Shown piece by piece: positions 11,691 to 28,951 of a DNA stretch of 64,000 bases. The stretch is from Glandiceps talaboti (lineage: Eukaryota; Hemichordata; Enteropneusta; Spengelidae): positions 7,551,040 through 7,615,039 of the forward strand of contig NC_135569.1 of the NCBI RefSeq assembly GCF_964340395.1, read 5' to 3'. Numbering within the stretch: position 1 is the first letter of the stretch; every line of letters begins with the position of its first letter. Both the position numbers and the translations under genes were made by a program. Below the pieces are notes generated by a model. That model had not been told where the DNA came from, searched no databases, and worked only from the letters and a program-made list of their open reading frames with translations.

Positions 11691-14600
11691 ATGGATACCA
11701 CATTTACTGAGCTTTTCGCTGGTGCAGAGATCGCTGAAGCTTACCTGAAATTCCGGCCGACGTATCCGAAAGAAGTAGTTTACGAAATGATAGAATTCTT
11801 AAAATATAAGGTAATGTAACGGTGAATCATTTGTTTCTTTGCTTGTCTAGAAATTGGGTGATATTCAAAGAGTTGTGTGAATTGAATTTGATATCTAAAA
11901 CATGGTGGGTATTCTGCACGTGACCCGACCTTGGCTATTGTTTACCTATACACAGTCTAGTGTACGTTCGTGTTCCGATTTTACACAACGTTACCTTTTT
12001 AACACATTACTATAATTAGATAGTAGGGACTGTCTGCTTCCCCTGCATCTTAGGTATCCATGAAAATGAAGAACATCAATTCAACAACAAAAATCCATGA
12101 AACGTGAAATAAAATGCCGTTTGGTCTGACAAAAATCTTACAAACATTGCTACATTTTATCGTCTGGCCAGGCAAATATGTCACAGACGTTGCTAGCTTT
12201 ATCATTTTCCTCAACATAAAAATATACTTAATATTTAATATGATATCGTCTTGTACGACAAGAATTAAAGTATATTTGTTACAGTTTATATAATTAGCCT
12301 ATTGATGTCTCAGAAATATCAGAGTGAATGCGCAAGGATACATTTAAATAACTGATAATGTAGCTCACTTTTAGCGCTAAGGAAGTGTAGCCATGTTGGT
12401 TAAGATATGTCACGGTTGACAATTCAAGAAGACGTGCTGGTGACGCTTTGGTCGCACCAGATGATAAAATACAACAGTGTTTAGTAAGATTAACATTTTT
12501 TTTCTATATGTCCATATGTTATGCACAGAATCCGGGTCCATGGAGGCTGGCCATTGATGTAGGTTGTGGTTCTGGTCAAAGTACAAGGTTTTTGTCTGAT
12601 CACTTTGAGACAGTAATAGGATGTGACGTAAGCAAAGCTCAGTTGGATGCAGCAAAGGACAGGGAAACTCCACGAAATGTCAAATATGAGTAAGTGAGCA
12701 AGCATCGGGTGTGATAACATATGACAACTAGTAAACATGTCAACAGCAAAAAATGCACTGACATTAACTTTCAATTGGTGTTATATGCCGTTTGAACAAA
12801 TCAAGTTTGATGAAGAGAACATTTCATTTTTGTTGGAAAAGAAGACATACTAGATATGGTCAAAATACAATTCAGTCTATATTCGACACGTAGTTCTGCA
12901 AAATCTTTATTTTAACTATTCACCACTATCACAATTGATGGGATTAGTATTAGAAGGACCGAAGTCCATTTTTGTGATTTTGCATTTGCATCAACTCTAG
13001 TAATCTCCATTTCTGATCTCAGGCCTTATTCTGAAAGAAAATTGCACAAAGACGTGACTTGCAGTTTGCTTAGGGTCAAAAAGGACAAGTGGAAAAAAGA
13101 TGTTTGTTTGTGTTATTTCCTGAAGAAGACATAATTCATCAAATCCCCAATAAAATGTTCTTATAGTTTGTTGTTTCCTCTCCTATCTAAGTGTAAGCTT
13201 ATTCCGGGCGAAGACATAATTTTGAAGAAAAAAACACGATTTAATGTCATAATGAACTGGGGACGAAAATATGTATTTTCTTCTCAAAATATCATTTTTG
13301 TACTTAGGCCCTTATATGGCACCCTCCCCTCCCTCTCCGTTATGAAAAGGATGTACTGTTTTGGCACTCCTCAAAGTCTTTGTATCTATTTCATCATCAC
13401 CAGTTATGATATACCCTCGCAAAAGTAAGCTTCATAAGTGTTTCTCCAACATATTACATCTACTTGATGTCAGTTAAATGTCCAACCACTTATTTATTTG
13501 TCAAGTCTGATATAGGCCGAAATGGTGTTCTCATTTGCTTTCTCACACCTCACACTATATTGCGAGAGAGACAATAGTTTACAGCCAATGAATAGCTCAA
13601 ACGGGTATCCATTTCTAGAAAGTGGAGTATGAACAATTAATATTAAATCAAGAAACCTGGTAATACTTGACAAATGAATGGAAACATGGTAGAAAACAAA
13701 GATGGCGGACTTCCTTTTTTCCAGCTTTGGCAGTGATGAGTCTATCCCAGCAGATGACAACGCCGTAGACCTGATTACAGTAGCACAGGCGATTCACTGG
13801 TTTGACTTAAAGAAATTTTACAAGGAAGTTGATCGGGTACTCAAACCAAATGGTTGTCTGGCAATATATGGACATGGTGTAGTGCAGTTTACTAGAAATA
13901 CTAAAGGCCCTGAACTCCAGGCAGTACATGATGAAGTAGGCCAACACTAAAATGTGTTCACCTATTATATAATACGCTTATCAAAAAGGAAGAAGATTTG
14001 CAAAAACTTTAGAACAGTTACCTTTTTAAAATAATGTGCAGATACTTAAACTGTTTGTAAGACATGTGTGTTGCCCGTCTAACATTGCAAACTTGTATAC
14101 AATATTGTCAGTCAATAGAAATGCTACAGTCTGAGATTAAAATGTGATGAAAGGCCCACAACTACCATTACATATAACTCTCGGTGATATCTGCACAATA
14201 TGTGATATCTGTTGTAACACTCTCTTCTATCAATACTTGCTTTGCACTTGCAGCATTAATATTGTTTGTAGATGAAGTATATCTACGATATCATGTGCTG
14301 GGCTTATAATAAACATTGAACTAATGCACGTTTGGTTATGTTTGTATTTAGTTTCGCTATGGAACGTTAAAAGAATTCTGCCTGGACAGACATAAACACA
14401 GCCGAAATCGATACACGGATATAGCACTTCCATATGAAGAGACGGACAGGTAATCTTTTTGTTTATGTAATTTGTTTGTTTTGTTTGTTTTCTGTGTACG
14501 TAATCTTGCAACAGGTTCCATTGGGAGAACATTGCTAATGCACTGAAATGGTGTCTGTATATGAAAGATTAATAAATAAATAAATAAATAAATAACAAAT

Positions 14601-16047
14601 TATAAGTAACGATTATACAGTGTGTGCATACATTACAATTCCGGTGCGAACTACTGATGTAATCGCCACCGTATTTCAATTTATACCACACATCTTATTC
14701 CATTTAAAAGAAATATGAGCTAAATTCAATGACATGTACTCCGTGAAGAAAGTCATTTCAAGAAGTTATGACGTGACTTTTGATCGGACATTCACAAATT
14801 GACAAATTCTTTAACCATACGAAGTGAAAGAATATATCTTATTTCGAAGTAATCAATGAATTGTGTTCGGTTTTAATACTTTATAGCTAGACAAACATAG
14901 CCAGCAAGGCACGCCTGACAATTCTCACTAACTGAATATTTAACTTCGTATATATTTTCAAACTTTCTCGATCTCTCTTGGAAGCTAATAATGCATTGTA
15001 CCTCTTAAAACTTTTAGACTTGGCGAATAAACTGAAGTAGACTTGTAAAAAGAAAATATTGTGCTTCATATTTCCATATTTATTTTAAGAAATATTATAT
15101 AATTGCAGATATGATTCCATACACGAAATAGATACTACTGTTGAAGGGTGTATTGGATACCTTAGTTCTATTACTACGTATCATAAATTCCTGTCGACAT
15201 ATCCTGAAAGAAAAGACATCTTGGAGAAAGTGCTGCAAAGGTAAGCTTTATTAGGCTTAAAACAATAGTGGTTTGGTTCCAGTTACCCGACCCCCACCTA
15301 GTTTTTCACTGCCGGCCCTAACTTATTTTGACATATGCGAATAAATTTTTTTTATAAAATCGCAAAAATTGTGAAGTCTCACGAGAAATAAACTTAAAAA
15401 GACGATATAAAACTGTTCTGGCTGTACATCTGATGAGAAGAAATAAATAACACATTGACCATATAGAAAACAATGGAAAACCACACATGAAAAAAATAAA
15501 ATGAAAAGTCTACCTACCCCACCTATTTTAAAATCTAGCGTAACCGGAACCACACAATTGTTTTCATTAGGCCCTATAGGAATTAAATTCACAAATTTGA
15601 AGTTTTTATGTAATCCTCACGCACGATATTCAGTGTTTAGATTTTTAATTTATTTTGTGCATTTTTTCCCTGTTTTGTTTGTGACATCATGAATACTTTT
15701 TGTTGAATTAATTAGAATTAAGTCAAACAAATCCAATCTAATCACATCGAATCATGCGAAAGCAATTATATCTAAATTTAGTCAACCAAACCCAACCCAC
15801 CCTGGCACCCACCCCACCAAACCAAATTGAATTAGATCAAATCGAATTATAAGGAACAGGGATGATACCATTCATAGATATGACTATCGTCTTGGTGTTT
15901 TTATGCCGTCATTTCATCCGCTCATGTATAATTTCTTTCAGGTTTATGACCATACTTGAGGCGGAATCACCACCACAGAAGACACGTCTGTTAATAGATC
16001 GTCCGGTCTTCCTCTTGATGGGAAGAAAACCAGGGAAATTATCATAA
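11691..16047 (+). CDS. SAM-dependent methyltransferase gene 1, six exons
   Basis: Class I (Rossmann) methyltransferase of the family usually annotated as putative methyltransferase DDB_G0268948. Exons: 11691-11810, 12529-12689, 13725-13935, 14352-14449, 15109-15240 and 15942-16047. Phases 0, 2, 0, 2, 2 join to 276 codons, the usual family length. Motif I (SAM binding) is AIDVGCGSGQST in exon 2, followed by the acidic motif II GCDVSKAQL. Exon 3 gives VDLITVAQAIHWFDLKKFY and VDRVLKPNGCLAIYG. Exon 6 gives the C-terminal strand PVFLLMGRKPGKLS. All junctions are GT-AG. The substrate is unknown for this family. It is cytosolic by lack of a signal. A tandem paralogue lies 1.1 kb downstream in the same direction. 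MITE copies sit in intron 5 and just after the gene. The model is strong because all phases close. Confidence 0.9.
14568..14596 (+). repeat. AATA microsatellite
   Basis: About seven AATA units in intron 4 of methyltransferase gene 1. Confidence 0.85.
15259..15565 (+). mobile_element. MITE-like element, copy 1
   Basis: Non-coding element of about 300 bases with imperfect terminal inverted repeats: GGTTTGGTTCCAGTTAC at the left end, and the reverse complement of a near-identical sequence at the right (GTAACCGGAACCACACAA). Internal anchors CGCAAAAATTGTGAAGTCTC and GGCTGTACATCTGAT are shared with the copies at 16650 and 18032. It lies in intron 5 of methyltransferase gene 1. The transposase family is not determined. 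Confidence 0.7.
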
Positions 16048-16207
16048 ACAAAATCAAGGTTGAAAATGTTATTGAAATCCAACAAATACTAAATGAACTA
16101 AAGGGGAGTATTTCATTGTGTACTACATTTTCTCAGCGTCAGCGAAATGTTTTACAAAATTATCAGCTGTGGCATTTTCGGGTGTCTGTTTTTTTTTGGC
16201 ATTTGTC

Positions 16208-16283
16208 AAATTTGTTACTATGGACAACAACCACAACAACAACAACAACAACAAAAACAACAACAACAAAAACAACAACAACA
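16208..16283 (+). repeat. AAC microsatellite
   Basis: Imperfect AAC/AAAC run in the 3' flank of methyltransferase gene 1. Confidence 0.85.
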
Positions 16284-16401
16284 GCAACTGTGTCTGTGTA
16301 TCAATTTAATAATTTAGTCATTAATGTAGGTTTTTTTCAGTAATACGACAATGTATATCTGCTTTAAATTTCCTTTACCGTGTTTTTTTTCCTTTGATGA
16401 T

Positions 16402-16407
16402 AATAAA
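16402..16407 (+). terminator. Polyadenylation signal, methyltransferase gene 1
   Basis: AATAAA 355 bases after the stop codon, the first canonical signal downstream. Confidence 0.45.
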
Positions 16408-16649
16408 GTACATGTGTCCCACAAAGTTAGATGTTGTCGTGTTTGATTTTAATGAGTCATGTGCATAAGTAAGTTAAAGTTGCAATCGAGGGATAAACCA
16501 TATACTAGTAGCTGAGATTTTCACATTCTGATAATTATAATTATATTTAATAAAATCGTCGAAACAAAGAGTGTTATCGCAAGAAAAACCATTACAAAAT
16601 TTATAAAATAGGACGTCGTTTATATATATACCCTAGGCCAAATAAAAAA

Positions 16650-16975
16650 AGCTGTTTGGTTCCGGTTACCCGACCCCACCCCGTTTTTCACGCCGATCTT
16701 AAACATTTTTTTTACGTATTCAAGAAAAATGATTTAAGAAATCACAAAAATTGTGAAGTCTCGCAAGAAATAGTGGGTGCGGAAACTGCCATCAACTTAA
16801 AAACACAATATAAAACTATTCTTCCAATCTGTAATGGCTGTATATCTAATAGGAAGAAATAAACAACACAGAGACCATTTGGAAAACAATGGAAAACCTG
16901 AACAATACACCCACACATGAAAAAAATATATTATAAAATGAAAATTGAATGTAATCGGAACCACACAATTTTTTT
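16650..16975 (+). mobile_element. MITE-like element, copy 2
   Basis: Same family as 15259-15565. Ends are TGTTTGGTTCCGGTTACC and GTAATCGGAACCACACAA. Intergenic, between the two methyltransferase genes. Confidence 0.7.
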
Positions 16976-17129
16976 TAGGTCTTATCTGTGTGTGTATTAT
17001 CGTGCTATCGATACCTTTTGTGTGATCAGTCCCTAGGTAAAGATAAATCATTCAAAGACTGATAACCAACTCAAACAGGCACCCATACCCAAGCATCCCA
17101 AGGCCGAAGGAGCGACCTGTCCAGTGGAG

Positions 17130-17138
17130 TATATAAAT
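17130..17138 (+). promoter_or_regulatory. Possible TATA box of methyltransferase gene 2
   Basis: TATATAAAT lies 44 bases before the ATG at 17182. This would imply a 5' UTR of only about 20 bases if transcription starts some 25-30 bases downstream. Gene 1 has no equivalent. In AT-rich DNA the match could be chance. Confidence 0.3.
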
Positions 17139-17181
17139 GTTTTATCTGTCGACTCATGACTTAAAAAAAGTGCACAGTAAT

Positions 17182-21615
<4,434 letters not shown>

Positions 21616-22537
21616 TGCAATTTCCCCTTTGCATACGGATGTCATAGTGCGGGTTTGCTTTAAGTTTACAGACCAGGTATTTTGTCAGGCTAGTGTCCAA
21701 CTCCTCACAACAAAGTAACCAGAACACCACTTCAATACATAACACTACCCACCTATTATTTCTGAATCAATAAACATTCTGGCCGACTGGCATATTTCCA
21801 GACATTCTAATTCACATCTAAATTTTGATTTCTGCATTCCACCTGGGAAAGTCCATGATGATGTGTTGTAATATTACTACAGTCGCAACCTCTGGTATAC
21901 GCACTATCTCTTTACATTCCCCATTGACTGACATTATGACCATTCTAAGCCATCATGTTTTAATAGTAGTAGTAGTAGTAGTAGTAATAGTAGTAGTAGT
22001 AGCTGTTATTGTTGTTGTTGTTGTTGTTATTGTTGTTGTTGTTTACAACCACAATTGTGATTTTTCAAGCAATCTTGCATGCGCGACCAACATAATTTAT
22101 TCAAACGTTATAGTGAAAAGATTACTAGATTTTTCAAATAAATGAACACATGATAAAAAGATTGACAAAGATAAAGTGATACATTTTTTCATGTATGGGG
22201 ACGCTTGTCATGTATAAGCTGGTGAATTGTACCCCCGGACTGTACCCTGCATCCATTCACAATTTATCTTAGTTTAAGCCTGTATCATTTATTTTCATAC
22301 GTTCGTCATTTGCAATTACGTATGTAAATTACTCTCATGCATGCGTCATCCGCTCATTGTATAATACAATTTTGGAAAATGATTGATAAGTGTAAATTAT
22401 AGTCTACAAGCTGATATATAAATAGATTTCGTCCTTATTGATGGTTATCCATAAATGAATCATGGTTTTTATCTTAGGTATGTGGTCATTCAGTTTATTC
22501 ATCCTCCCAATGATTCGACTCCTCCGCAATGTAACCT
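21616..22537. other. Non-coding between methyltransferase 2 and channel exon
   Basis: Holds a GTA/TTG compound microsatellite at 21963-22041 and otherwise no gene, RNA or repeat that I can name. Confidence 0.4.
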
Positions 22538-22632
22538 CTAGATGAACTCCAAAAACTCAACAACGGTAATTAACGACAGACCGATCCCAAAACCAAGTGC
22601 GCCACCAATATTTGCCCACAACTGATTCACAA
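22538..22632 (-). CDS. ENaC/ASIC (degenerin) family channel, C-terminal exon only
   Basis: On the minus strand a TTTTCAG acceptor is followed by 95 bases and a TAG stop. They encode VNQLWANIGGALGFGIGLSL then ITVVEFLEFI. This is the second transmembrane helix of amiloride-sensitive sodium channels: IGG-x-LG, then the selectivity-filter position G-x-S (here GLS), then a hydrophobic run ending in E-F. ASIC1 has a closely similar stretch (IGGQMGLFIGASILT). The intracellular tail is missing or only a few residues long. No other channel exon was recognised on the minus strand up to the right inverted arm at about 23960, so this may be an orphan exon or the end of a gene disrupted by the duplication. 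Confidence 0.65.
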
Positions 22633-23959
22633 CTGAAAAGTATAACAACGTGGAAGTTATAAACGTCAGAATGATAAATGGAATATCTACATATTTACAA
22701 CATGTGTCAGCTTAGTGAATATCGATATAGGAATTGCTTGAATAGAACATTATTGTAATCCGATTTTATACAGGTGTGTGTGGATGTTTCGTAATCATTG
22801 TAAATAGTATCAAGAACATAAGAATGAATATCAAATTTCTGAATGATGATTGATGAACTGCAAAAACAAACATTTGTTGTTGAATGATGATTGATGAACT
22901 ACAAAAAAAAAAAACAAAAAAACATTCGTTGAACAATTTCACCAATTCACGCAAATCTACAACTTTCACTCCAGGAGATTACATTATTATGTATTTCATG
23001 TGACAAATTAGAATGATAGGTATCATAACCTCTGTGCGTTCATTATGCGATTTAATTAACAAAACTACTTTGAATACAACAATCAAGATGGCCTTACTGG
23101 GTAGCCCTCAACTTGTGACATCAGTTATGAGACTCGAATTAGATTTTCACACTAGCAAAATTTACAATTTAGATGGAATTGAAAAATGACAAACATTACA
23201 AATTATATAACTGATTTTAGTGTCTCTTGCTTAGATAGAAACCATATTAGAAGCTGTCTCATTGTCTAGTTTCAAATGATGGTTATTGGCAAATGGCATT
23301 GAATCAATTATAATGCAAATAACTGGAGGTGGGTACCATTATATGTTGCCATAGTAATACATGTTGGGAACGAGGGCTTTGTATTCATAGAACTACATTC
23401 TACTACATACTGATTTTAAATTGATTGTGCTCTCAGAAACAAATGTCAATGTATCCAATTAAGGGGGGGGGGCGCTGAGGCCTAACTAAAAGAAATAAGT
23501 TCTTTATCCTACACGAGTATAGGTGCAAGACATGTAATTATTTTCTACCATGTACTGTACTAAATGTACTGGGTTCCTGCTGTGTTGTATTTTCTTTTGT
23601 GGTTTGTGTTTTGTGTTTTTGTGTGTTTTCTACTCTTTTTTACCATTTCCATCCTCTGTTACACATTCTAATTTGCTGCGAATTTTAGAATTTTTACAAT
23701 CTGTTCATCAGTTAAAATCCTACTCCATAAATAAGGTAATAATACCGTAACGACTTATTTTGTAAAATGGTATGCAAATTAGGGTAAGTAGTATTCACAG
23801 TTTTCGCGCGCAGCAGATTTTTTGAAATAGTGCGCAAATAAGGGCAATTGGTATACATAAATTTCATAACAAATTTTGTAAATGATGTTGAAAAGAGAGT
23901 AATTGATGCGCACATATCTCATAATAAATTTCGTGTAGTGATATATAAATAAGGGTATT
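22633..23959. other. Non-coding between channel exon and right arm
   Basis: AT-rich, with short direct repeats around AATGATGATTGATGAACT (about 22842 and 22883) and a G9 run at 23463. Upstream channel exons would be expected here on the minus strand but none was seen. Confidence 0.4.
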
Positions 23960-25677
23960 TAGTATAAATACATCTCACAAATTTTGTCAATCATATCCTA
24001 GTAAAATTTTTGATTAAGGAACTAACGAGATGTAGAAATAGCCACATAAATATACATTAAATCAACCGTTTTATGAGTCGTGCTATTGTCAAAACTCAGA
24101 CATTTAACTCAGACAATTAAACAAGCAGACACAATTAATGTTCTGTCAGCAACACGAGTTGCAAAGTAGGCTGAAAGTAATACTCTCCAAATAGTGTCAT
24201 TTAGAAGAATTATTCAAATTGAAAAATACAGAGCAAAATTGATGGGACCAGTTCTGTGCCTGAAAGTACATATACAAATACATGTACTGTATTTATTTGG
24301 TATAGGAGAATAGTCTGCTGTGACTCCTTAATAGTGATTGATGCTTATTGTGACATTCCAATTCTCAAATGGGAATATATAACCATTTTAATCTGTTGTT
24401 ATGATTTTTTTTGTAAAATATTGATGAATTGTTACTATACATATAGCTCACAGTGATCGTTAGATTTCCAAAATGAAATACACAATCAGAGAACTCAAAG
24501 GCCTCACAATGGATAGTGGGGCTTACAGGAGTTATTTTCGCGAGTGACATGATATATCCTGCTGCCGTTTCATAGTTATTTGCTAGGTCAACAATTGTGA
24601 TGACCGAGAAAAATATTGATTCTTTTTAAGTGCACAAATCTGCTCTGAAAGTGTTTAAGTAGGCGAACAGGAGTATATGCATAGATATAGATAAATTTAA
24701 TTTCTTTTCAGATTTGCGCGAGGAGATTATGGTAGATTAGGAATACTCATTTACATTATCCTATCGCAAGTACCAGCCTTACCTTTTCATTTCTGGTATT
24801 ACCTATACTATAACAAGAAAACTCTTACTCAATTCGATTGAGGTGAAAGCTGGTGCCCAATAGTCTATTTGCTAATGACTTCGAAAGTGTACAAAACGTT
24901 GAGACAGTAATGTATCGCTTTACTACATACCGCTGGAAATAATTCACTGTGTATCAAACTACACAGTGATACAAAGTACATATCAAATAACGTGTTATAT
25001 ATTTGTAAAAAATTACGGCGCATTTTTTGGGCGTTACCTCCTCTTTTATTTAATCTATATCTTAGAAATACTCCCATCCCCTCCCCTGCCCCCCCCCCCC
25101 TCCTCGAGGATATGTATTTTGTGTACGCAATCAACATCAACAAATCGTTTTGAAATAAACCATGCACCATAGCCGGAGAAGAATTTGCAGTGCTTTGAAA
25201 GGCGTGCATGAAGGGTAGATACTGACAAATAAAGTGATAACATTCTGAATGGCTAATGTCGTTGGACAACATTTTAACCAGGACTATGCCTAGCTGTATC
25301 ATTGGGGACCTTGTAGTACAGGGTTACGATTTAATTACTTATTCATTTGCTCTTATAGAGGCATGCAATGGATTGTGTGCTCCCCAGGGAGTTGAGGAAG
25401 CTAAAGACCGTTGCGCCATGAACCATGTCAGGGGCATCAAGTGTGAGCGCCTGGATCATGCGCAGTATAAATGTAAATTACTGTTATCATAATTATAACA
25501 ATTGTACCGGAAATGCAAGGATTTTGTCGCGTAACACATGTTACTTAATCTGGTTTACAGAAAAACTGGCTTTCAATCTTTGTCACCCTTCATTTTTGTA
25601 TCGATGTCATTGATGTAAAAATGATGCGCCAGTGGCAGCTTTTCTTTATTTCAAGTCTGTTTGTGACATTTGTTTTT

Positions 25678-25959
25678 TTAGTAATCAGAAATTCCACTCT
25701 TCGAAAAAACGTGCCGTACATTCTGACAAGAGCACACTGGAATAAGGACGCATCCACGCGTAAGTAAAATTGGTTTGGATACAAAGTTTACGTCATTGTT
25801 TTCCTTCAAAAACTGTCTCAACCAGTGAATACTCTGAGAATTGAATTTGAACCAGTTTGTGATATATCTAGTATATATTTTGTTATTATATGTTTCATAT
25901 TCTAGCTGTCTGTTTTCACCCATCGACATTTCTATGAAAGAATGATAAACATCGTTCAA
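25678..25959 (-). CDS. Hypothetical short reading frame conserved in both arms (right)
   Basis: Partner of the frame at 8847-9128. The shared part starts at MSMGENRQLEYE, eleven residues into this frame. The two run together through WLRQFLKENNDVNFVSKPIL to VPVCSC-type residues (here IPVCSC), then separate. It has one extra residue (in-frame three-base indel). No family recognised. Confidence 0.3.
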   Translation of the reverse strand: MNDVYHSFIEMSMGENRQLEYETYNNKIYTRYITNWFKFNSQSIHWLRQFLKENNDVNFVSKPILLTRGCVLIPVCSCQNVRHVFSKSGISDY

Positions 25960-26280
25960 AGAATGAACGTACTATTTTGAGATATGTCCTCGTAATCTTG
26001 CTGTATTGTAGATGATATATACAAAGAATGCATGTAAAATGCAACCAATGAAATTCTGAGCTTCTATATAATAAGTAATGATCATTCACTGTTCAAAATA
26101 GTTAATTATATCAAAGTCATATTCATCACATTTATCGGTGTCTCAATAGAGGGGTTTAGATACACGTTAGAATGCCTACGCCAACCAGAGCATGATCGAT
26201 ATCGTGCAGGTCTTCTGAAAGGTCATATCATTCCTCATAAATAATAAATAAGCCCTGGAATGTTTGTTTTCAACTCACAG

Positions 26281-28951
26281 TGGATTGCACAGTACGATTT
26301 CCCAACTGGACAGTAGATACTCGGCCCCTGGTAGCTCTAACAAGTTTTCCTGGATCTGGAAACACCTGGACAAGATACCTCCTGGAGATTGCTTCAGGAT
26401 TTTACACTGGAGCTACTGGCGATGATAAAAATCTCTATAATGGAGGTAGGTAAAATATGTTTGTAATTCGAAACACATTCAGTGTAATATCACTTTTTTG
26501 TTCGAAACACTTATTAATATGAAAGTTATAGTACGGCTCTATGCCAGGTTAATTGATAAACAAGACACTTTTGGGTAGGGGCTTGCTAACTTATTATGTC
26601 TAAGACGAAGCCGACGATAAATGTTTGACATCAACGTTTCCTTAAACTCCATTAACAGTGAAATATAACTCAACGAAATAAATGTATGTTCAGAAATTTT
26701 AGGTTCTGTAGTAATGTCATGATGTCTCTTCATTTAATTTCGTTTCTAAATGGAAATGCATTTTCACCTTTCGTGTTCTTTTATTCAGTGGTACACCCTC
26801 ATTACACTTAGCAGGCATAAATATCTAACAGAAGAACGAGGTATATTCATAAACATTTATCTGAAAGAAATGTAGAATTGTGAATATTCAATTTCCATCT
26901 ATTAAATATAAATTAAATATTATATATTAAATATTTATTAAATATAACTGTCTGGTAAGAACCATCAATAATGATGTTCCACTGAAAACACACTAGAGGT
27001 GAAAAAATAGTTCAATTTAGGGTTTGTTGGCATCTGAACGAAAAGTATGTCATGTGAAATCACTCTCTAGAACTCAAATTACTGCAGAGAACCCAAAGTT
27101 TATTTCATGGAGTGACATTCCTGTTTAAACTGTCAAGTAGACTAACTATAACAAAGTTACCATTTAAGGATTTCCCTCAGTTATTATTTACCATAGCAGA
27201 ACAGCATTATGAATTCCTTATACTCACTCACTCATGGTCATGTGTATGATTATTGAACCTCGGTTTCTCACAATCTTTTTTACTGTGTAGTGGTTAAGAA
27301 CTCTGTCTAATAATTATGTATCATAATCTCTATAGAAGGAATCATCTGCATCATAGACAATCTCAATAGAATTGATTATCTAAACTAAACACAATCTCTT
27401 TATAATCGATCATTTAGACAATATATAATCTCTATAGAAGGGATCATGATTCATCACGATGATATATAATTTCAAAGACAATGATCACTTAGATCATAAA
27501 TCATTTGTTATTTATCATGTACAGCTTGTTAATTATAAGGAATTACTCTTCTTTGAATATGTTTTGTACAGTTGACTGGATAGATAGTTGACGATAAAAG
27601 TTAAATAGAACACAGCAACAATGTGATACGATTTCCTAAGTGGATGTATACAGCCATCACTCTATTCGTTTTCTATCGGCGGCAACAACAGGTTTTCTTG
27701 GCCAGCTTGAAGATTTCAAGAAAGGCAATACTCTCATCGTTAAAATACATGGTTGCAATGAAAAGTTTTCATCTGCGATTTTGCTTATTCGAAATCCGTA
27801 CGACCTTCTGATAACAGAGTACAGTAGAAGACATACAAACCATACAGGGTATTTTCCAAGACAGAATATGACAGGTGAAGGTTAGTATCTGTCTTTCATC
27901 AGCTGTAATGTGTGGAACTTCAACTTGATAAAAACCTCGGTGACCGCATGTACATGGCATGACAATTATATTAATGTATATTATCTCCCAATGGTTAACT
28001 TAGTTCCTACTGAGGAAATACAATTGACAGAAGAGCCTTGGTACTTCGAGTCGAAGGCGAGGAAAGGCACAGCCCTAATTAGGGTGTGAATATTGTATAG
28101 TTCAATGAAGATGTGTACAGGTATTGGGGTATAATACAGTTGAGGACATTAATGCCGTAAGGACCTAACACTGTTTTTGGTGATTTTTCAATTCGAACAT
28201 TTTTATGTTGTTTGTTTGTTTGTTTGTTTGTTTTTGTTTGTTTGTTTGTGAAATTCTCATCTCAGAAAAGCCCACCCTTATTCTGAAAGGTTAGTAGCTA
28301 AAATGGTGAATTAAAGTTAGCTGAGAGTCAAAATGGACTATTGATAAAATTTTGCTCACATTCTGCTGTATAGTATGTATTGAATTGTTCTCAAATTAAA
28401 TCTTTATTCTATTATACAATCTGACAATAATCTGACATTATATCATGACACTTGCAATACCTTTGTATGTATTCTTACAAATACAACAGTAAAATCGGAG
28501 AGTGATAATCTGTGACTGTTTTGAAAAAATACTGTAGCTTCATCCTATGATTTAAATGTCTGATTAGTTATGTCATTTCTTTGTCAATTCAGATTGGGAA
28601 GATTTTGTGAACACATTCAGTTCAAAATGGGAAAGCAGTGTCACGTGTTGGCTGAAAAATACAACACCTGTTTTAGTGGTTCACTATGAAGATTTGATGA
28701 ACGACATGATGTCCAGTATTGACCGCATGCTGTCATTTCTTAACCTTACATTCACGGTAGAACGGCGCCGTTGCATTGCGCAGAACAACGAAGGGAATTT
28801 CCACCGAAAACCACCCCAGGAAAATGAAGAGCGAATGTTTGACCCATACACATCCGTTTTACGTGAATTGATAGATGAGCACATCAGAAACACCAATCTC
28901 GTGCTAACAGAATATGGTCATAGATCCATACAACCTGCGTTTAAGGTCTAG
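26281..28951 (+). CDS. WSCD-like sulfotransferase, right copy (partial, altered exons)
   Basis: Exons by homology to the left copy: 26281-26445 (phosphosulfate loop [16 protein letters not shown]), about 27692-27880 ([31 protein letters not shown]), 28004-28066 ([18 protein letters not shown]) and 28593-28951 ([10 protein letters not shown], ends QPAFKV). Phases 1-1 keep the frame. Two changes stand out. About 100 foreign bases split the start of the second exon, but a CAG with a good pyrimidine tract at 27689-27691 could serve as a new in-frame acceptor, shortening the exon by nine codons. The short third exon keeps its acceptor but has GC instead of GT as donor (28067-28068), which is weak though not impossible. 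The 5' signal-anchor exon was not found. Likely role: PAPS-dependent sulfation of sialylated glycans in the Golgi. Functional state is uncertain. Confidence 0.75.

Noticed and set aside
21963-22041. Val-rich frame resembling a membrane helix
   Set aside because: Caused by GTA and TTG microsatellite repeats.
25256-25492. Plus-strand frame with EACNGLCAPQGVEEAK
   Set aside because: The left arm counterpart (about 9280-9420) does not keep the frame, so it is probably a non-coding repeat shared by both arms.
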